Positions 55,400 through 64,000 are shown, counted from the first letter of the stretch. The stretch: 64,000 bases of DNA from Clostridium sp. cel8 (GCF_014050525.1 NZ_JACGAG010000006.1:1-64000); one strand, 5' to 3'. Numbers and translations: made by a program. Notes: generated by a model from the letters alone, not told the origin.

Positions 55400-55665
55400 T
55401 TTTAATTCACAATTCACAATTCACGATTCACAATTCAATTCAATTCACAGTTCACGATTCACAGTTCACAATTCAAATCAGTTCACAATTCACAATTCAC
55501 GATTCACAATGGATGTTAGATTTTTCCATAGAAAAATCATCCTTCACTGTGCATTGTGAATTGTGCATTTTTAATTGTCGTTGTGCATTGTGAATTGTGC
55601 ATTCTTAATTGTCGTTGTGCATTGTGAACTGTTAATTCTTAATTGTCACTATGCATTGTGAATTT
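55400..55665. repeat. intergenic repeat element overlapping the end of flgN
   Basis: Runs of CACAATTCACGATTCACAA type, a short core GATTTTTCCATAGAAAAATC, then three tandem CATTGTGAATTGTGCATT-type blocks. It fills the flgK-flgN gap and runs into the last codons of flgN (stop at 55649-55651). The same orientation as the other copies. Confidence 0.85.
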
Positions 55666-56056
55666 TCATTTGCGCATTGTACGTTCCTGCTACTTTGTTT
55701 GGCTTAATTGCTAAAAGCATCTGATTTGTAAATATAAGCCACTGCTTTATAAGCATTTCATTTGTGTCTTTTTGAAATTGTATCTTATTTAGCAGTTCTA
55801 CTATATTATTGTATGTTTTTTCTAAATTTTCGCTCTCAAGTTTCCCTATGAATTCTTTCATAGATTCACCTTTTGTTATTTTTCTTCTTTCAATTTCCCA
55901 CTTTGCAACTTCTCTGCTTTTCTCTTCTATAGATTTTACTATGCTGTCAAGTGAAAATACTTCCCTTTTTATGAGATATCCATTTTGATCAATCAACAGT
56001 TGGTAGAGGTCTTTTAAAACCTCATATTCTGAATTCATTATTTGTTCCAAGTCCAC
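55649..56056 (-). CDS. flgN: flagellar chaperone FlgN
   Basis: A 135-residue helical protein of FlgN type: long coiled helices (residues 5-110), hydrophobic Trp-containing hairpin (KWEIERRKITKG, LIKQWLIFTNQML) and the place between flgM and flgK. It escorts FlgK and FlgL to the export gate. The final 9 residues (NAQMKIHNA) are encoded by repeat-element sequence, so the original C-terminus was probably altered by the insertion. Confidence 0.88.
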   Translation of the reverse strand: MDLEQIMNSEYEVLKDLYQLLIDQNGYLIKREVFSLDSIVKSIEEKSREVAKWEIERRKITKGESMKEFIGKLESENLEKTYNNIVELLNKIQFQKDTNEMLIKQWLIFTNQMLLAIKPNKVAGTYNAQMKIHNA

Positions 56057-56086
56057 TTTATCTTAACCTCCCCAAACTAGGCAGCG

Positions 56087-56365
56087 CTATATTCTTCCTT
56101 TCATATTGTCAATAATTTTCTGTGCTACAAGTTTAGCGTCCACTTTATATGTTCCGTTTGCTATGGCTTTCTTTATACTATTAACTTTTTCCTCTTTATA
56201 ATCTATTATGTTATCATCTGTAAAGTATGAGCTTAGACTTTTCCCGATAGACGATATAGAAATGGAATCTTTTGCTGCTTCACTATTTGTATTTACGTTT
56301 TTTTCTCTACTACTATCCTTATACAAGTTAGACAGTTGATTTGTACTGATTCCATTAACTTTCAT
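56087..56365 (-). CDS. flgM: anti-sigma-D factor FlgM
   Basis: A 92-residue protein with a disordered Asn/Ser/Lys-rich first half and the FlgM sigma-binding C-terminal half (SIKKAIANGTYKVDAKLVAQ, KIIDNMKGRI). It holds sigma-D inactive until it is secreted through the finished hook. It opens the flgM-flgN-flgK-flgL-fliW-csrA operon and has a consensus sigma-D promoter, forming an autoregulatory loop. Confidence 0.94.
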   Translation of the reverse strand: MKVNGISTNQLSNLYKDSSREKNVNTNSEAAKDSISISSIGKSLSSYFTDDNIIDYKEEKVNSIKKAIANGTYKVDAKLVAQKIIDNMKGRI

Positions 56366-56424
56366 AAAAATACACTCCCTACTTACTAACCTAAAATTTT
56401 ATATTATGTCCTATGCTATTAATA

Positions 56425-56451
56425 TTATCGGCTGCAAAATATTAATATTTA
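56425..56451 (-). promoter_or_regulatory. consensus sigma-D promoter for flgM
   Basis: On the minus strand TAAA (56448-56451), exactly 15 bases, then GCCGATAA (56425-56432): a full match to the sigma-28/sigma-D consensus. It lies about 60 bases before the flgM ATG and should drive the late operon. Confidence 0.9.
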
Positions 56452-56557
56452 TACCTGCTATTAAGAATACAAGAGTTATTTTATTAAAAAAGTGTTATAA
56501 GTCCCTATTTTAATTTATAAGTAAATACATCTAAAAAACTCATTATAAATATAAAAA

Positions 56558-56590
56558 CAGTATATTTAGAATTCACATCTAAATATACTG
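56558..56590 (-). terminator. terminator after fliY
   Basis: On the minus strand CAGTATATTTAGA and TCTAAATATACTG form a perfect 13-bp stem with a 7-base loop, followed by TTTTTATATTT. It lies about 20 bases after the fliY stop and separates the chemotaxis/switch operon from the sigma-D driven late operon. Confidence 0.88.
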
Positions 56591-56609
56591 AATACATACC
56601 TTCTAAAAC

Positions 56610-57863
56610 TCAATTAATATCCTCTCCAAGAGATCTTATTCTGTCCTCATCACTTACTATACCAGTTATTCTAACTCCAAAATTTTCATCTATTACAACT
56701 ACTTCACCATAAGCAACCTTTTTTCCATTTACAAGTATCTCTACTGGCTCTTCTGCTAATTTATCAAGTTCTACAAGTGATCCTGTACCAAGGTTTAATA
56801 TATCTTTTATCTTCTTTTTAGTCCTTCCAAGCACTACTGAAATCTCAAGGGATACATCCATTATAAGATCTATATTCTTAGGAACAACTTCTGTATCCTT
56901 ATTTTGACCAAGTGGTTGAAATTCAGCTTGATGAACTTCAACTTTATTTTGATTTACCACAGGATTTCCCGTAGGATTGCCTGTAGGATTTTCTATAGGC
57001 TTTTCATATATATTGTTTTGATTTGCTTGGCTTGGTTGGCTTGTTGCAGCAATGCCAACATCTTCTTTAGGTTGCTCTACAGGTACATCTTGCGAAGGCA
57101 CCTCTTTGCTTTCAGGTGCATTGTTACTAGGTGCTGCACTTTTGCTTTCTGTAGTTTCTTCTTGTCCCATCATTATTGAAACTATCTTTTTTGCAGTTGC
57201 AATTGGAAGTATCTGCATTATATGGCTGTCTACAAAATCACCTATTTTAAGTGAAAATGACACTCTTACAATTGTTTCATCATCTGATATTGACTCTGAA
57301 AGAGGTTCTGTCATATCTGTCCATATTTTAGATATTGGAGGTGATATATTTACCTCTCTCATAAACATAGTTGCCATTGAAGTTGCAGCTGAACCTATCA
57401 TTTGATTCATAGCCTCAGCTACTGCACTTTCCTGTATTTCTGAAAGTCCAGTCATGCTTCCATCTTTAACGGATCCATCTCCACCCATCATTAAGTCGGC
57501 AATTACAGCAGCATCATTAACTTCCATAACAAGTAGATTTTCACCTGTTATACCGCTTGTATACTTAACTTCCAATGCTATATTGGGAACTTTAAATTCA
57601 CTTTTTAATTTATTCAGTGTAGTCACAGTAACTATAGGCGTAGTTATATTTACTGGCTGATTTATTATTGTAGAAAGTGCTGTAGAGGCAGATCCCATAG
57701 ATATATTTCCTATCTCTCCTAGCAAATCTTTTTCTACATCTGAAAGTTCTAATCTCTCAGTTTTATCTTCCTTATCGCTTTGCTCTCCTCCTCCATTTAA
57801 GAGAGCATCTATTTCCTCTTGGGAAAGGAATCCATTGCCTTCATTATCATTCCCGTTACTCAT
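56610..57863 (-). CDS. fliY: flagellar motor switch phosphatase FliY (CheC-FliN fusion)
   Basis: A 417-residue C-ring protein. An N-terminal FliM-like CheY-P-binding peptide (GFLSQEEIDALLNGGG) precedes a CheC-type phosphatase domain (about 40-215) with the paired ELSD...GNISMGSAS and AVAEAMNQMIGSAATSMAT helices. A Pro/Asn/Gln-rich linker (about 220-310) follows, then a FliN domain (about 330-410) with VSLEISVVLGRTKKKIKDIL. It dephosphorylates CheY-P at the motor. The start is ATG 57861-57863, overlapping the fliM stop by 8 bases. Confidence 0.95.
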   Translation of the reverse strand: MSNGNDNEGNGFLSQEEIDALLNGGGEQSDKEDKTERLELSDVEKDLLGEIGNISMGSASTALSTIINQPVNITTPIVTVTTLNKLKSEFKVPNIALEVKYTSGITGENLLVMEVNDAAVIADLMMGGDGSVKDGSMTGLSEIQESAVAEAMNQMIGSAATSMATMFMREVNISPPISKIWTDMTEPLSESISDDETIVRVSFSLKIGDFVDSHIMQILPIATAKKIVSIMMGQEETTESKSAAPSNNAPESKEVPSQDVPVEQPKEDVGIAATSQPSQANQNNIYEKPIENPTGNPTGNPVVNQNKVEVHQAEFQPLGQNKDTEVVPKNIDLIMDVSLEISVVLGRTKKKIKDILNLGTGSLVELDKLAEEPVEILVNGKKVAYGEVVVIDENFGVRITGIVSDEDRIRSLGEDIN

Positions 57864-58851
57864 ACTCTTCCACATCCTTATCTATTATATCTAGTATCTC
57901 AACACCCCTGTTTTTACCAATTATACCGGGCTTGCCGCGATAGTACGCCTTATTTTCCACCATAAGTTTAACAGGACTGGTAGTTTTTTCATTCAAGGTA
58001 ATTACATCCCCTACATTCAAGTTTAGAAACTCCCTTACTGTAATATTTGCTGTTCCAAGAACACAAGATAGACTTATTCCAACTACATTTAATCTATTTC
58101 TCAACTTTTCACGGGATTCACTTAAGACATCTTCATTCCTATCTTGGAACCAATATTGTACAACCAACTTATCAAGTACCTTCTCTATGCTCAAATATGG
58201 TATGCAGATATTTATAAACGTAGTACTACCGCTCATTTCAACCGAAAAAGTTATAAGAGCCACAGGATCATTAGGTGCTAAAGTCTGGTTCAATGCAGGA
58301 TTTGTTTCCATTCCCTCTACTTCTGTCTCTACTTCTATTACATCTTCCCATGCAAGTTTCAAATTTGATATAAGTCCTGTATTTATAGCATTTATAATAT
58401 TCTTATCTATATCTGTAAACTCCCTGGTTTTGAATTTTCCTGTTCCACTTCCACCAAGGAGCAGATCTATGACTTCAAATACAAACTGTGGATTTATTTC
58501 AAACAAAATGGACCCACTTAAGGGAGGCATCTTAAATATAGTTAAAACAGTTGGATTAGGTACTGAGTGGATAAACTCCTCATAAGTTATCTGCTGCACA
58601 GACTCCACTTTTACCTTTACATTAGTCCTTACCTGAGCAGTTAGATAATTTGAAATTATTCTTGCATAATTCTCATGAATAAGTTCAAGGGTCCTTATAT
58701 GTTCCTTGGAAAATTTCTGTGGACTTCTAAAATCATAAGGCTTTACCTTTTGCTTCTCTTCTTCCTTTGGTACTTCATCTGGAGTAAGTTCTCCGGCAGA
58801 TAAGGCTTCTAAAAGGGCATCTATCTCACTCTGTGATAATACGTCTGCCAT
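57856..58851 (-). CDS. fliM: flagellar motor switch protein FliM
   Basis: A 331-residue C-ring protein: N-terminal CheY-P binding peptide DVLSQSEIDALLEAL, middle domain (about 45-230, with SPQKFSKEHIRTLELIHENY and PNPTVLTIFKMPPLSGS), and a C-terminal FliN-like domain (about 245-325). It passes the CheY-P signal to FliG to set rotation. It overlaps fliY by 8 bases and lies 27 bases after cheW. Confidence 0.97.
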   Translation of the reverse strand: MADVLSQSEIDALLEALSAGELTPDEVPKEEEKQKVKPYDFRSPQKFSKEHIRTLELIHENYARIISNYLTAQVRTNVKVKVESVQQITYEEFIHSVPNPTVLTIFKMPPLSGSILFEINPQFVFEVIDLLLGGSGTGKFKTREFTDIDKNIINAINTGLISNLKLAWEDVIEVETEVEGMETNPALNQTLAPNDPVALITFSVEMSGSTTFINICIPYLSIEKVLDKLVVQYWFQDRNEDVLSESREKLRNRLNVVGISLSCVLGTANITVREFLNLNVGDVITLNEKTTSPVKLMVENKAYYRGKPGIIGKNRGVEILDIIDKDVEEYE

Positions 58852-58878
58852 TTCTCTCCCTCATTTCTTATGAAAATT

Positions 58879-59289
58879 CTAATTTGAAAATAGCTTGTCA
58901 ATATCAATTAAGGTAACAACTCTATCCTTAAAATTTATAACTCCTTCTATGTAGTTTTTTTTGTTTTCATCATTTACTTTCTCAATAACTTTTTCATCTA
59001 GATCCATAACCTCATCCACTTGATCCACAACTATACCAACTAACTCATCTTCCATTTCAAGTATAATTATGCTATTTTCACTTTCTTTATTGTCTTTTTG
59101 TTTTGGAACATCCATAAGGAGATTTATATCAAGAATTGATATTACATTTCCCCTTAAATTTATAATTCCCTTTATATAGGCAGGTGCCTTTGGAACCTTT
59201 GTTATTTTCATGGAATCATTTATGCTCTTAACTTTTGATGTTTCCACGGCAAACTGCTCTTCATTTAACTTAAATATAACAACTTGCAT
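58879..59289 (-). CDS. cheW: chemotaxis coupling protein CheW
   Basis: A 136-residue CheW domain protein: VVIFKLNEEQFAVETSKVKS at the start, KAPAYIKGIINLRGNVISIL, and the end YIEGVINFKDRVVTLIDIDK. It bridges receptors and CheA in the signalling array. The gap of 178 bases to cheY upstream is unusually long for this operon and is bordered by a 12-bp inverted repeat. Confidence 0.94.
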   Translation of the reverse strand: MQVVIFKLNEEQFAVETSKVKSINDSMKITKVPKAPAYIKGIINLRGNVISILDINLLMDVPKQKDNKESENSIIILEMEDELVGIVVDQVDEVMDLDEKVIEKVNDENKKNYIEGVINFKDRVVTLIDIDKLFSN

Positions 59290-59467
59290 TTATTACACCT
59301 CCACATACCATATAGTTCTCTTGAGAATTAGAGTAGAAAATATATAAGGTATAATATATAAATTTAAATATAATTTTAATGCTATTAAATATTTTCGTAA
59401 CAAAGCACTATATCTTTATAGTTGACTTTGTAAATTTAAGTTCTAATTCTCAATAAATATCGATTAC

Positions 59468-59827
59468 CTACCTAAGTACTTTATTTATAGCTTCAAGTAC
59501 TCTATCAGGCTGGAATGGTTTTACTATAAAATCCCTTGCTCCAGCTTTTATTGCATCCATAACCATAGTCTGTTGTCCCATTGCAGAACACATTATGATC
59601 TTTGCATTTGCATCTATTTTCTTTATTGCCTTTACAGCTTCAATTCCATCCATATCTGGCATAGTTATATCCATTGTTACTACATCAGGTTTCTCCTTTT
59701 TGAAAAGTTCAACAGCCTTTATTCCATTATTAGCCTCTCCAACAACTTCAAAGTTATTTTTTTCTAATATATCCTTTATCATCATCCTCATAAACGCAGC
59801 GTCATCTACGATTAATACTTTTGCCAT
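59468..59827 (-). CDS. cheY: chemotaxis response regulator CheY
   Basis: A 119-residue single receiver domain. The acidic pocket VDDA is at 8-10, phospho-Asp53 in VVTMDITMP, Thr/Ser in IIMCSAM (near 85), and Lys in FIVKPF (near 103). CheA phosphorylates it, and CheY-P binds FliM and FliY. No DNA-binding domain is attached. It follows cheC by about 40 bases. Confidence 0.95.
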   Translation of the reverse strand: MAKVLIVDDAAFMRMMIKDILEKNNFEVVGEANNGIKAVELFKKEKPDVVTMDITMPDMDGIEAVKAIKKIDANAKIIMCSAMGQQTMVMDAIKAGARDFIVKPFQPDRVLEAINKVLR

Positions 59828-59866
59828 TTCTTTCCCTCCAAATTATTTAGTAATTACACTATATTA

Positions 59867-60466
59867 TTATCCTATTCCAAGAGTTCCAAGTATCTTTTCA
59901 AGAGATCCTGGCATAGGTATATAATAAAAGTGCCCATTTATCTGTGAATTGTCTTCTATAAATACAGTTTCTATGTCAAGAACATATTCTTCAAATTGAC
60001 CAGCTTCTATAAATGTAGTGGACAATATTGCTCCTAACATATCATAAGTAACTGCTGGTACAGATGGTGTTATAGATAATCCTGTAAATTTTGATATTGC
60101 ATTCATATATGAACTGGATATTATATTTCCTATTTCACATATAGTTGAATTTCCCATTTCTGTAAGTTCTTCTGATTTTTCACCAGTCAAATCATACACT
60201 ATACCAAGAGCCACCTTTTTTTCAAATATAAATAATATATTTCCAGGTGTATCACCAAGTATTCTAACTACTACCCCTACAACTGGTTCTTCTTCTCCAA
60301 TGCATTCAAATATTTTACTAAAAGGTACTATATTTATAGAAGGTACTGTCATATCAACTTTCTTATTTAAAAGCTGTGACAATGCAGTTGCTGCATTTCC
60401 TGTACCTATATTTCCAACTTCTTTTAGTGCATCTATCTGCATAGGAGTAAGATTATCATAACTCAT
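59867..60466 (-). CDS. cheC: CheY-P phosphatase CheC
   Basis: A 199-residue protein with two pseudo-symmetric CheC halves, each with the catalytic Glu-Asn pattern: ALKEVGNIGTGNAATALSQL near residues 14-33 and TICEIGNIISSSYMNAISKF near 108-127. It removes phosphate from CheY-P to allow adaptation, typically with CheD, which is not seen in this window. It sits between cheA and cheY. Confidence 0.94.
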   Translation of the reverse strand: MSYDNLTPMQIDALKEVGNIGTGNAATALSQLLNKKVDMTVPSINIVPFSKIFECIGEEEPVVGVVVRILGDTPGNILFIFEKKVALGIVYDLTGEKSEELTEMGNSTICEIGNIISSSYMNAISKFTGLSITPSVPAVTYDMLGAILSTTFIEAGQFEEYVLDIETVFIEDNSQINGHFYYIPMPGSLEKILGTLGIG

Positions 60467-60481
60467 AATATTATATCCTCC

Positions 60482-62566
60482 TTAAACGAGAGCTGCAACA
60501 TCCAATATAAGCGTTACAAGTCCATCACCTAATATTGTAGCTCCAATATACTCTTCCATGGACTGAAGCGTCTTTCCAAGTGGTTTTATAACTATCTCCT
60601 TCTGTCCAAGAAGTGAATCTACCATAAGTCCTGCAGTTTTTTCTCCAACCTTTACTATTACTATATAGTTTTTATTACTTTCAGATTTTTTAAGTTCAAG
60701 TCTTTCATATAACCTTATAAAAGGAATTATTTTCCCATTGTATATTATAATTTCACTATTATTTGACATCTTTACTATGTCATCTCTGTAATTTATAACT
60801 CTATCTATATATCCAAGTGATATTGCCATTGTCTCTTCTCCGACTTTTACAAGAAGTGCTTGAATTATCTGAAGCGTAAGTGGAAGTCTTATTATAAATG
60901 AGGAACCTTTTCCCTCTTCACTTATAAGGTCTACAGTACCATTTAGAGAAGATATTTTGTTTTTTACAACATCCATACCAACTCCTCTTCCAGATATATC
61001 TGTAACCTTTTTATTTGTGGTAAATCCCTGCATAAATATAAGATTTCTTATATCAGCATCTGACATACCTTCAGTATTTATCCCCATTTCTTGAGCCTTT
61101 TGACTTATCTTTTCTACACTTATTCCAGCTCCATCATCTTCTACTTTTATAACTGCTTGAGTTCCTTCTTGATAGGCAATAAGTTTTACTTTTCCAACAG
61201 GATCCTTTCCAGCTTTTATCCTATCTTCTTTCTTCTCAATTCCATGATCTGCTGCATTTCTTATAAGATGAATAAGAGGTTCTCCTATTTCATCTATTAC
61301 AGTTCTGTCAAGTTCTGTATCGGCTCCTTCAATCACAAGCTCCATTTCCTTACCAAGTTCAACTGAAAGATCCCTTATAAGTCTTGGGAATCTACTAAAT
61401 ACTGTATCAAGAGGCAACATTCTTATTTTCATAACAAGATCTTGGAGATCTGAAGTAGTTCTAGCAACCTGCTCTAAAGTTTCATTTAACTCTGCAGACT
61501 TGTAATTACTAGTTATCTGTTCAAGTCTTGTCCTGTGTATTACAAGTTCAGACACCATATTCATAAACTTATCAAGTCTTCCAAGGTCCACTCTTACAGA
61601 TTGATGCACTTTTCTTCGTGGTTTCTTTTGTGTCTGTGCTTTCTGCACTTTTTTAGATTTTGCATTCTTCGACTTTACATTTGACTCTACAGGCTTAGGT
61701 TGTATAACTTTTTTAGCAGCTGCCTTTTTGCTCTCCTCTTTTATTTTATTCTGTTTTTCTGCTTCAATATCTATGTCATTTACCTCAACACTTTCAACCT
61801 CAGATATACCTAGCAATATATCACTTATCTGTTCATTGCTTTTAGTTGAAATTACTACCAAGTTTATTTCAAAATCGAAATTCTCATTTTCAAGATCCTC
61901 TGTTCCAGGAACGGACTTTGTAATCTCTCCAACTTCTTCTAAGCTTTTGAATATCAAAAATGCCCTTGCAGATTTCAAAAGAGTATTCTCACTTAAAATT
62001 ATCTTTATTGAATAAGCTCCATATCCTTTGTCTTTTGCCTGCTTTATGACATTTATATCATACTCATTTAATTCAATATCTTGTGTGCTATTTTCTGAAT
62101 TTGTACCTTCTTTTTCTTGTTTTTTATCTTCAGTTTTCTCCTCAGGCTCCTCTTTTTTCTGTGATTCACCTTCATCACCTTTTTTGCCTTGCTCTGCTAT
62201 TTTTTCAAGTTCCTCCATTATATCTTCAATTGGAGTTTCATCATCAACACCATCTTCTATATTTTTAAGCATCTGCTCTAGAGTATCAAGACACTTAAAG
62301 AGAACCGTTACTACATTTTGAGTTACACTAAGTTCGCCTTCCCTAAATTCAGATAGAACATCCTCCATTTTATGAGTAAGTTCTGCCATCTTATTAAATC
62401 CCATAGTAGCTGCCATTCCTTTTATGGTGTGTGCAACTCTAAAAATTTCATTTACCTTGTCTACATTATCAGGTTCCTGTTCAAGTTGAAGAAGAGATTC
62501 ATTTAAAGTTTGCAAATTATCCATTCCTTCTTCCAGGAACATAGACATGTACTGCGATGTATCCAT
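60482..62566 (-). CDS. cheA: chemotaxis histidine kinase CheA
   Basis: A 694-residue multi-domain kinase. P1 (Hpt) with the phospho-acceptor His46 in RVAHTIKGMA; an acidic Glu/Lys linker (about 130-165); P2 CheY-binding domain (about 170-260); a basic linker; P3 dimer helix (about 325-385); P4 ATPase with the NAADHGIE, DDGAGI and GRGVGMDVV boxes; P5 CheW-like regulatory domain (about 560-694). All key motifs are intact. It is the core kinase of the chemotaxis operon. Confidence 0.96.
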   Translation of the reverse strand: MDTSQYMSMFLEEGMDNLQTLNESLLQLEQEPDNVDKVNEIFRVAHTIKGMAATMGFNKMAELTHKMEDVLSEFREGELSVTQNVVTVLFKCLDTLEQMLKNIEDGVDDETPIEDIMEELEKIAEQGKKGDEGESQKKEEPEEKTEDKKQEKEGTNSENSTQDIELNEYDINVIKQAKDKGYGAYSIKIILSENTLLKSARAFLIFKSLEEVGEITKSVPGTEDLENENFDFEINLVVISTKSNEQISDILLGISEVESVEVNDIDIEAEKQNKIKEESKKAAAKKVIQPKPVESNVKSKNAKSKKVQKAQTQKKPRRKVHQSVRVDLGRLDKFMNMVSELVIHRTRLEQITSNYKSAELNETLEQVARTTSDLQDLVMKIRMLPLDTVFSRFPRLIRDLSVELGKEMELVIEGADTELDRTVIDEIGEPLIHLIRNAADHGIEKKEDRIKAGKDPVGKVKLIAYQEGTQAVIKVEDDGAGISVEKISQKAQEMGINTEGMSDADIRNLIFMQGFTTNKKVTDISGRGVGMDVVKNKISSLNGTVDLISEEGKGSSFIIRLPLTLQIIQALLVKVGEETMAISLGYIDRVINYRDDIVKMSNNSEIIIYNGKIIPFIRLYERLELKKSESNKNYIVIVKVGEKTAGLMVDSLLGQKEIVIKPLGKTLQSMEEYIGATILGDGLVTLILDVAALV

Positions 62567-62578
62567 CTCATTTCCTCC

Positions 62579-63361
62579 TTATAGCTTTCTGTATATAAAG
62601 GTAGAAGCTTTTTCAAACCCATAATCTCTATAATTATATATACTTTCAGTAGCTCCTACAAACAACACCCCTCCCTTTTTCAGGGATTTACTAAACTTTT
62701 CATATATTTTATCCTTTATGTCTTGGTTAAAATATATTACTACATTTCTACATACTATAAGATCAAAATTACTTTCATAGCTGTCCAATATCAGATCATG
62801 CTTTTTAAAAGTAACCATTTTCTTTATATTGTTCTTTATAATATACTTATCGTCTTTTTTTATAAAATATTTATCCAAATATTCTTTTTTAACATTTTTT
62901 ACTTCCTGTGCAGAATACTCTCCCATTTTAGCCCTTGAAATTATAGTGTTATCTATATCTGTTGCAAGAATATAATGAGATAACAGTGGAGATAGTTCAT
63001 TCAAATATATTCCAAGAGAATAAGGTTCTGCCCCTATAGAACAGGCTGCACTCCATATCTTAAGTTTTCTTGGAGATTTTGCAAGTTCTTCTTTTAATAT
63101 TTTTTTTACTTCCTTAAATATTTCGGGATTCCTAAAAAACTCAGATACATTTATAGTTATAAAATCCAAAAACTTTTGCCTCTGTGATCTATCTCTATTT
63201 AAAAGTCCTATGTACTCATGTATGCTATTTACACCTACCCTCGACATTAGGCTATTTATCCTTCTGTGAAGCTGATTCGGCTTGTAGGCAGACAAATTTA
63301 TGTTAAATTCATTTAAAACCCATCTTTCAAAATAATCCATATCATTAATCATAAAATTCAC
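62579..63361 (-). CDS. cheR: chemoreceptor methyltransferase CheR
   Basis: A 260-residue SAM-dependent methyltransferase. The N-terminal helical domain (about 1-80, with YKPNQLHRRINSLMSRVGV) binds receptors. The C-terminal Rossmann domain has the SAM motif KIWSAACSIGAEPYSLGIYL near residue 100, Asp in ATDIDNTII near 137, and CRNVVIYFN near 205. It methylates receptor Glu residues; CheB, encoded just upstream, removes these groups. The start overlaps the cheB stop by 4 bases. Confidence 0.95.
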   Translation of the reverse strand: MNFMINDMDYFERWVLNEFNINLSAYKPNQLHRRINSLMSRVGVNSIHEYIGLLNRDRSQRQKFLDFITINVSEFFRNPEIFKEVKKILKEELAKSPRKLKIWSAACSIGAEPYSLGIYLNELSPLLSHYILATDIDNTIISRAKMGEYSAQEVKNVKKEYLDKYFIKKDDKYIIKNNIKKMVTFKKHDLILDSYESNFDLIVCRNVVIYFNQDIKDKIYEKFSKSLKKGGVLFVGATESIYNYRDYGFEKASTFIYRKL

Positions 63362-64000
63362 CTCCCTGAAACTGATACTAAGCTTACTAGTTTATCGGCT
63401 ATTTCATCGAGTTTCAAAACCATGTCCACTTTTCCAGTTTCATAAGCTACTTTGGGCATACCATAAATTGTGCATGTAGATTTATCTTCAGATATTGTAA
63501 TACCACCATTATCTTTTACAACTTCAGTTCCATGTGCTCCATCTTTTCCCATACCAGTTAAAACAACACTTACTAGATTTCTTTTGTATACTTTTGATGC
63601 AGAAATAAAGAGTTTGTCTACAGCTGGCCTTACTCCCCATATAGATGGTTCTTTATTTAAATGTATCCTCTTATCTTCCAAAACTTCCATATGATATCCA
63701 CCAGGTGCCACATATACTCTATTTGGAACAATTTTCATATTGTCTTCTGCTTCAATTACTTTCTGCTTTGAATTTGCATCAAGCCTCTCTGAAAATGCTT
63801 TTGTAAATCCAACAGGCATATGTTGTACTATAAAAACAGGTACTCCCATATTTTCAGGTAAATTTGTTATAACAGAATATATAGCCTTAGGTCCGCCTGT
63901 AGATGCTCCTATTACTATAGCTTGTATATTCCTTTTGTATTTATTTCTATCAATCTTTACATTATTGTTAACTGTTTTTTTATTTTCTATCTTTGCTGTT
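63358..64000 (-). CDS. cheB: chemoreceptor methylesterase CheB, partial (C-terminal part)
   Basis: The C-terminal methylesterase domain of CheB. The frame runs without stop to the right edge of the window, so the receiver domain and start lie outside. Catalytic elements are visible: Ser in GASTGGP (near 63910), His in QHMPVGFT, and Asp in GMGKDGAHG. It demethylates and deamidates receptors when phosphorylated by CheA. It heads the visible part of the chemotaxis operon. Confidence 0.95.
   Translation of the reverse strand, partial: TAKIENKKTVNNNVKIDRNKYKRNIQAIVIGASTGGPKAIYSVITNLPENMGVPVFIVQHMPVGFTKAFSERLDANSKQKVIEAEDNMKIVPNRVYVAPGGYHMEVLEDKRIHLNKEPSIWGVRPAVDKLFISASKVYKRNLVSVVLTGMGKDGAHGTEVVKDNGGITISEDKSTCTIYGMPKVAYETGKVDMVLKLDEIADKLVSLVSVSGR

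Overview
The window is AT-rich DNA from a motile, Gram-positive, low-GC anaerobe, most likely Clostridium sensu stricto. This rests on the flagellar and chemotaxis gene content (FliY, CheC, FliW, CsrA, FlgM), the strong AGGAGG ribosome sites, the short anaerobe-type ThiC, the cell-wall-binding repeat 2 protein and the codon use. I cannot name the species. No rRNA, tRNA, integrase or transposase gene was seen.

Layout. (1) 1-8.2 kb, minus strand: basal-body and export operon flgB-flgC-fliE-fliF-fliG-fliH-fliI-fliJ, preceded by a short second flagellin and a small unknown gene. (2) 8.3-33.1 kb: a mixed-strand block of metabolic, regulatory and accessory genes between the two flagellar regions. 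It holds ssb, thiC with a TPP riboswitch, a glyoxalase, a tandem repeat array, an MBL hydrolase, dut, a DedA protein, an MCP and a GreA-like factor. It continues with an exported protein, ABC transporter and two-component cluster whose response regulator has lost the core of its DNA-binding domain, then a PAS-GGDEF-EAL protein, KtrAB, and a B12/siderophore-type ABC importer. It ends with a cell-wall-binding protein, an AAA/PD-(D/E)XK protein and a two-gene SIR2-like module. (3) 33.2-47.3 kb, minus strand: a flagellin glycosylation locus. A complete GDP-route legionaminic acid pathway (PtmE, LegB, LegC, LegH, LegG, LegI, LegF) is interleaved with a PIG-L deacetylase, an ATP-grasp ligase, a pyruvyl-transferase-like protein and a HAD phosphatase. 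A Maf glycosyltransferase with a small overlapping partner and the main flagellin follow. (4) 47.4-56.4 kb: late flagellar operon flgM-flgN-flgK-flgL-fliW-csrA-flaG-X-fliS-fliD-fliT-like, whose gaps are repeatedly occupied by one orientation-biased repeat family. (5) 56.6-64 kb: chemotaxis and switch operon cheB (cut by the window edge)-cheR-cheA-cheC-cheY-cheW-fliM-fliY.

How it fits together. Sigma-D (sigma-28) type promoters can be read before flgM, before both flagellins and before the cell-wall-binding protein gene. FlgM should hold sigma-D until the hook is complete. FliW and CsrA should then couple flagellin translation to secretion, and the main flagellin leader carries a hairpin that matches the CsrA consensus site. 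Legionaminic acid made by the adjacent cluster is presumably attached to flagellin by Maf. The points most worth a second look are the SIR2 plus small-protein pair, the response regulator without a recognition helix, the ATA start of flgB, the repeat family, the unusual sugar-modifying genes, and a pair of near-identical small basic peptide ORFs more than 38 kb apart.
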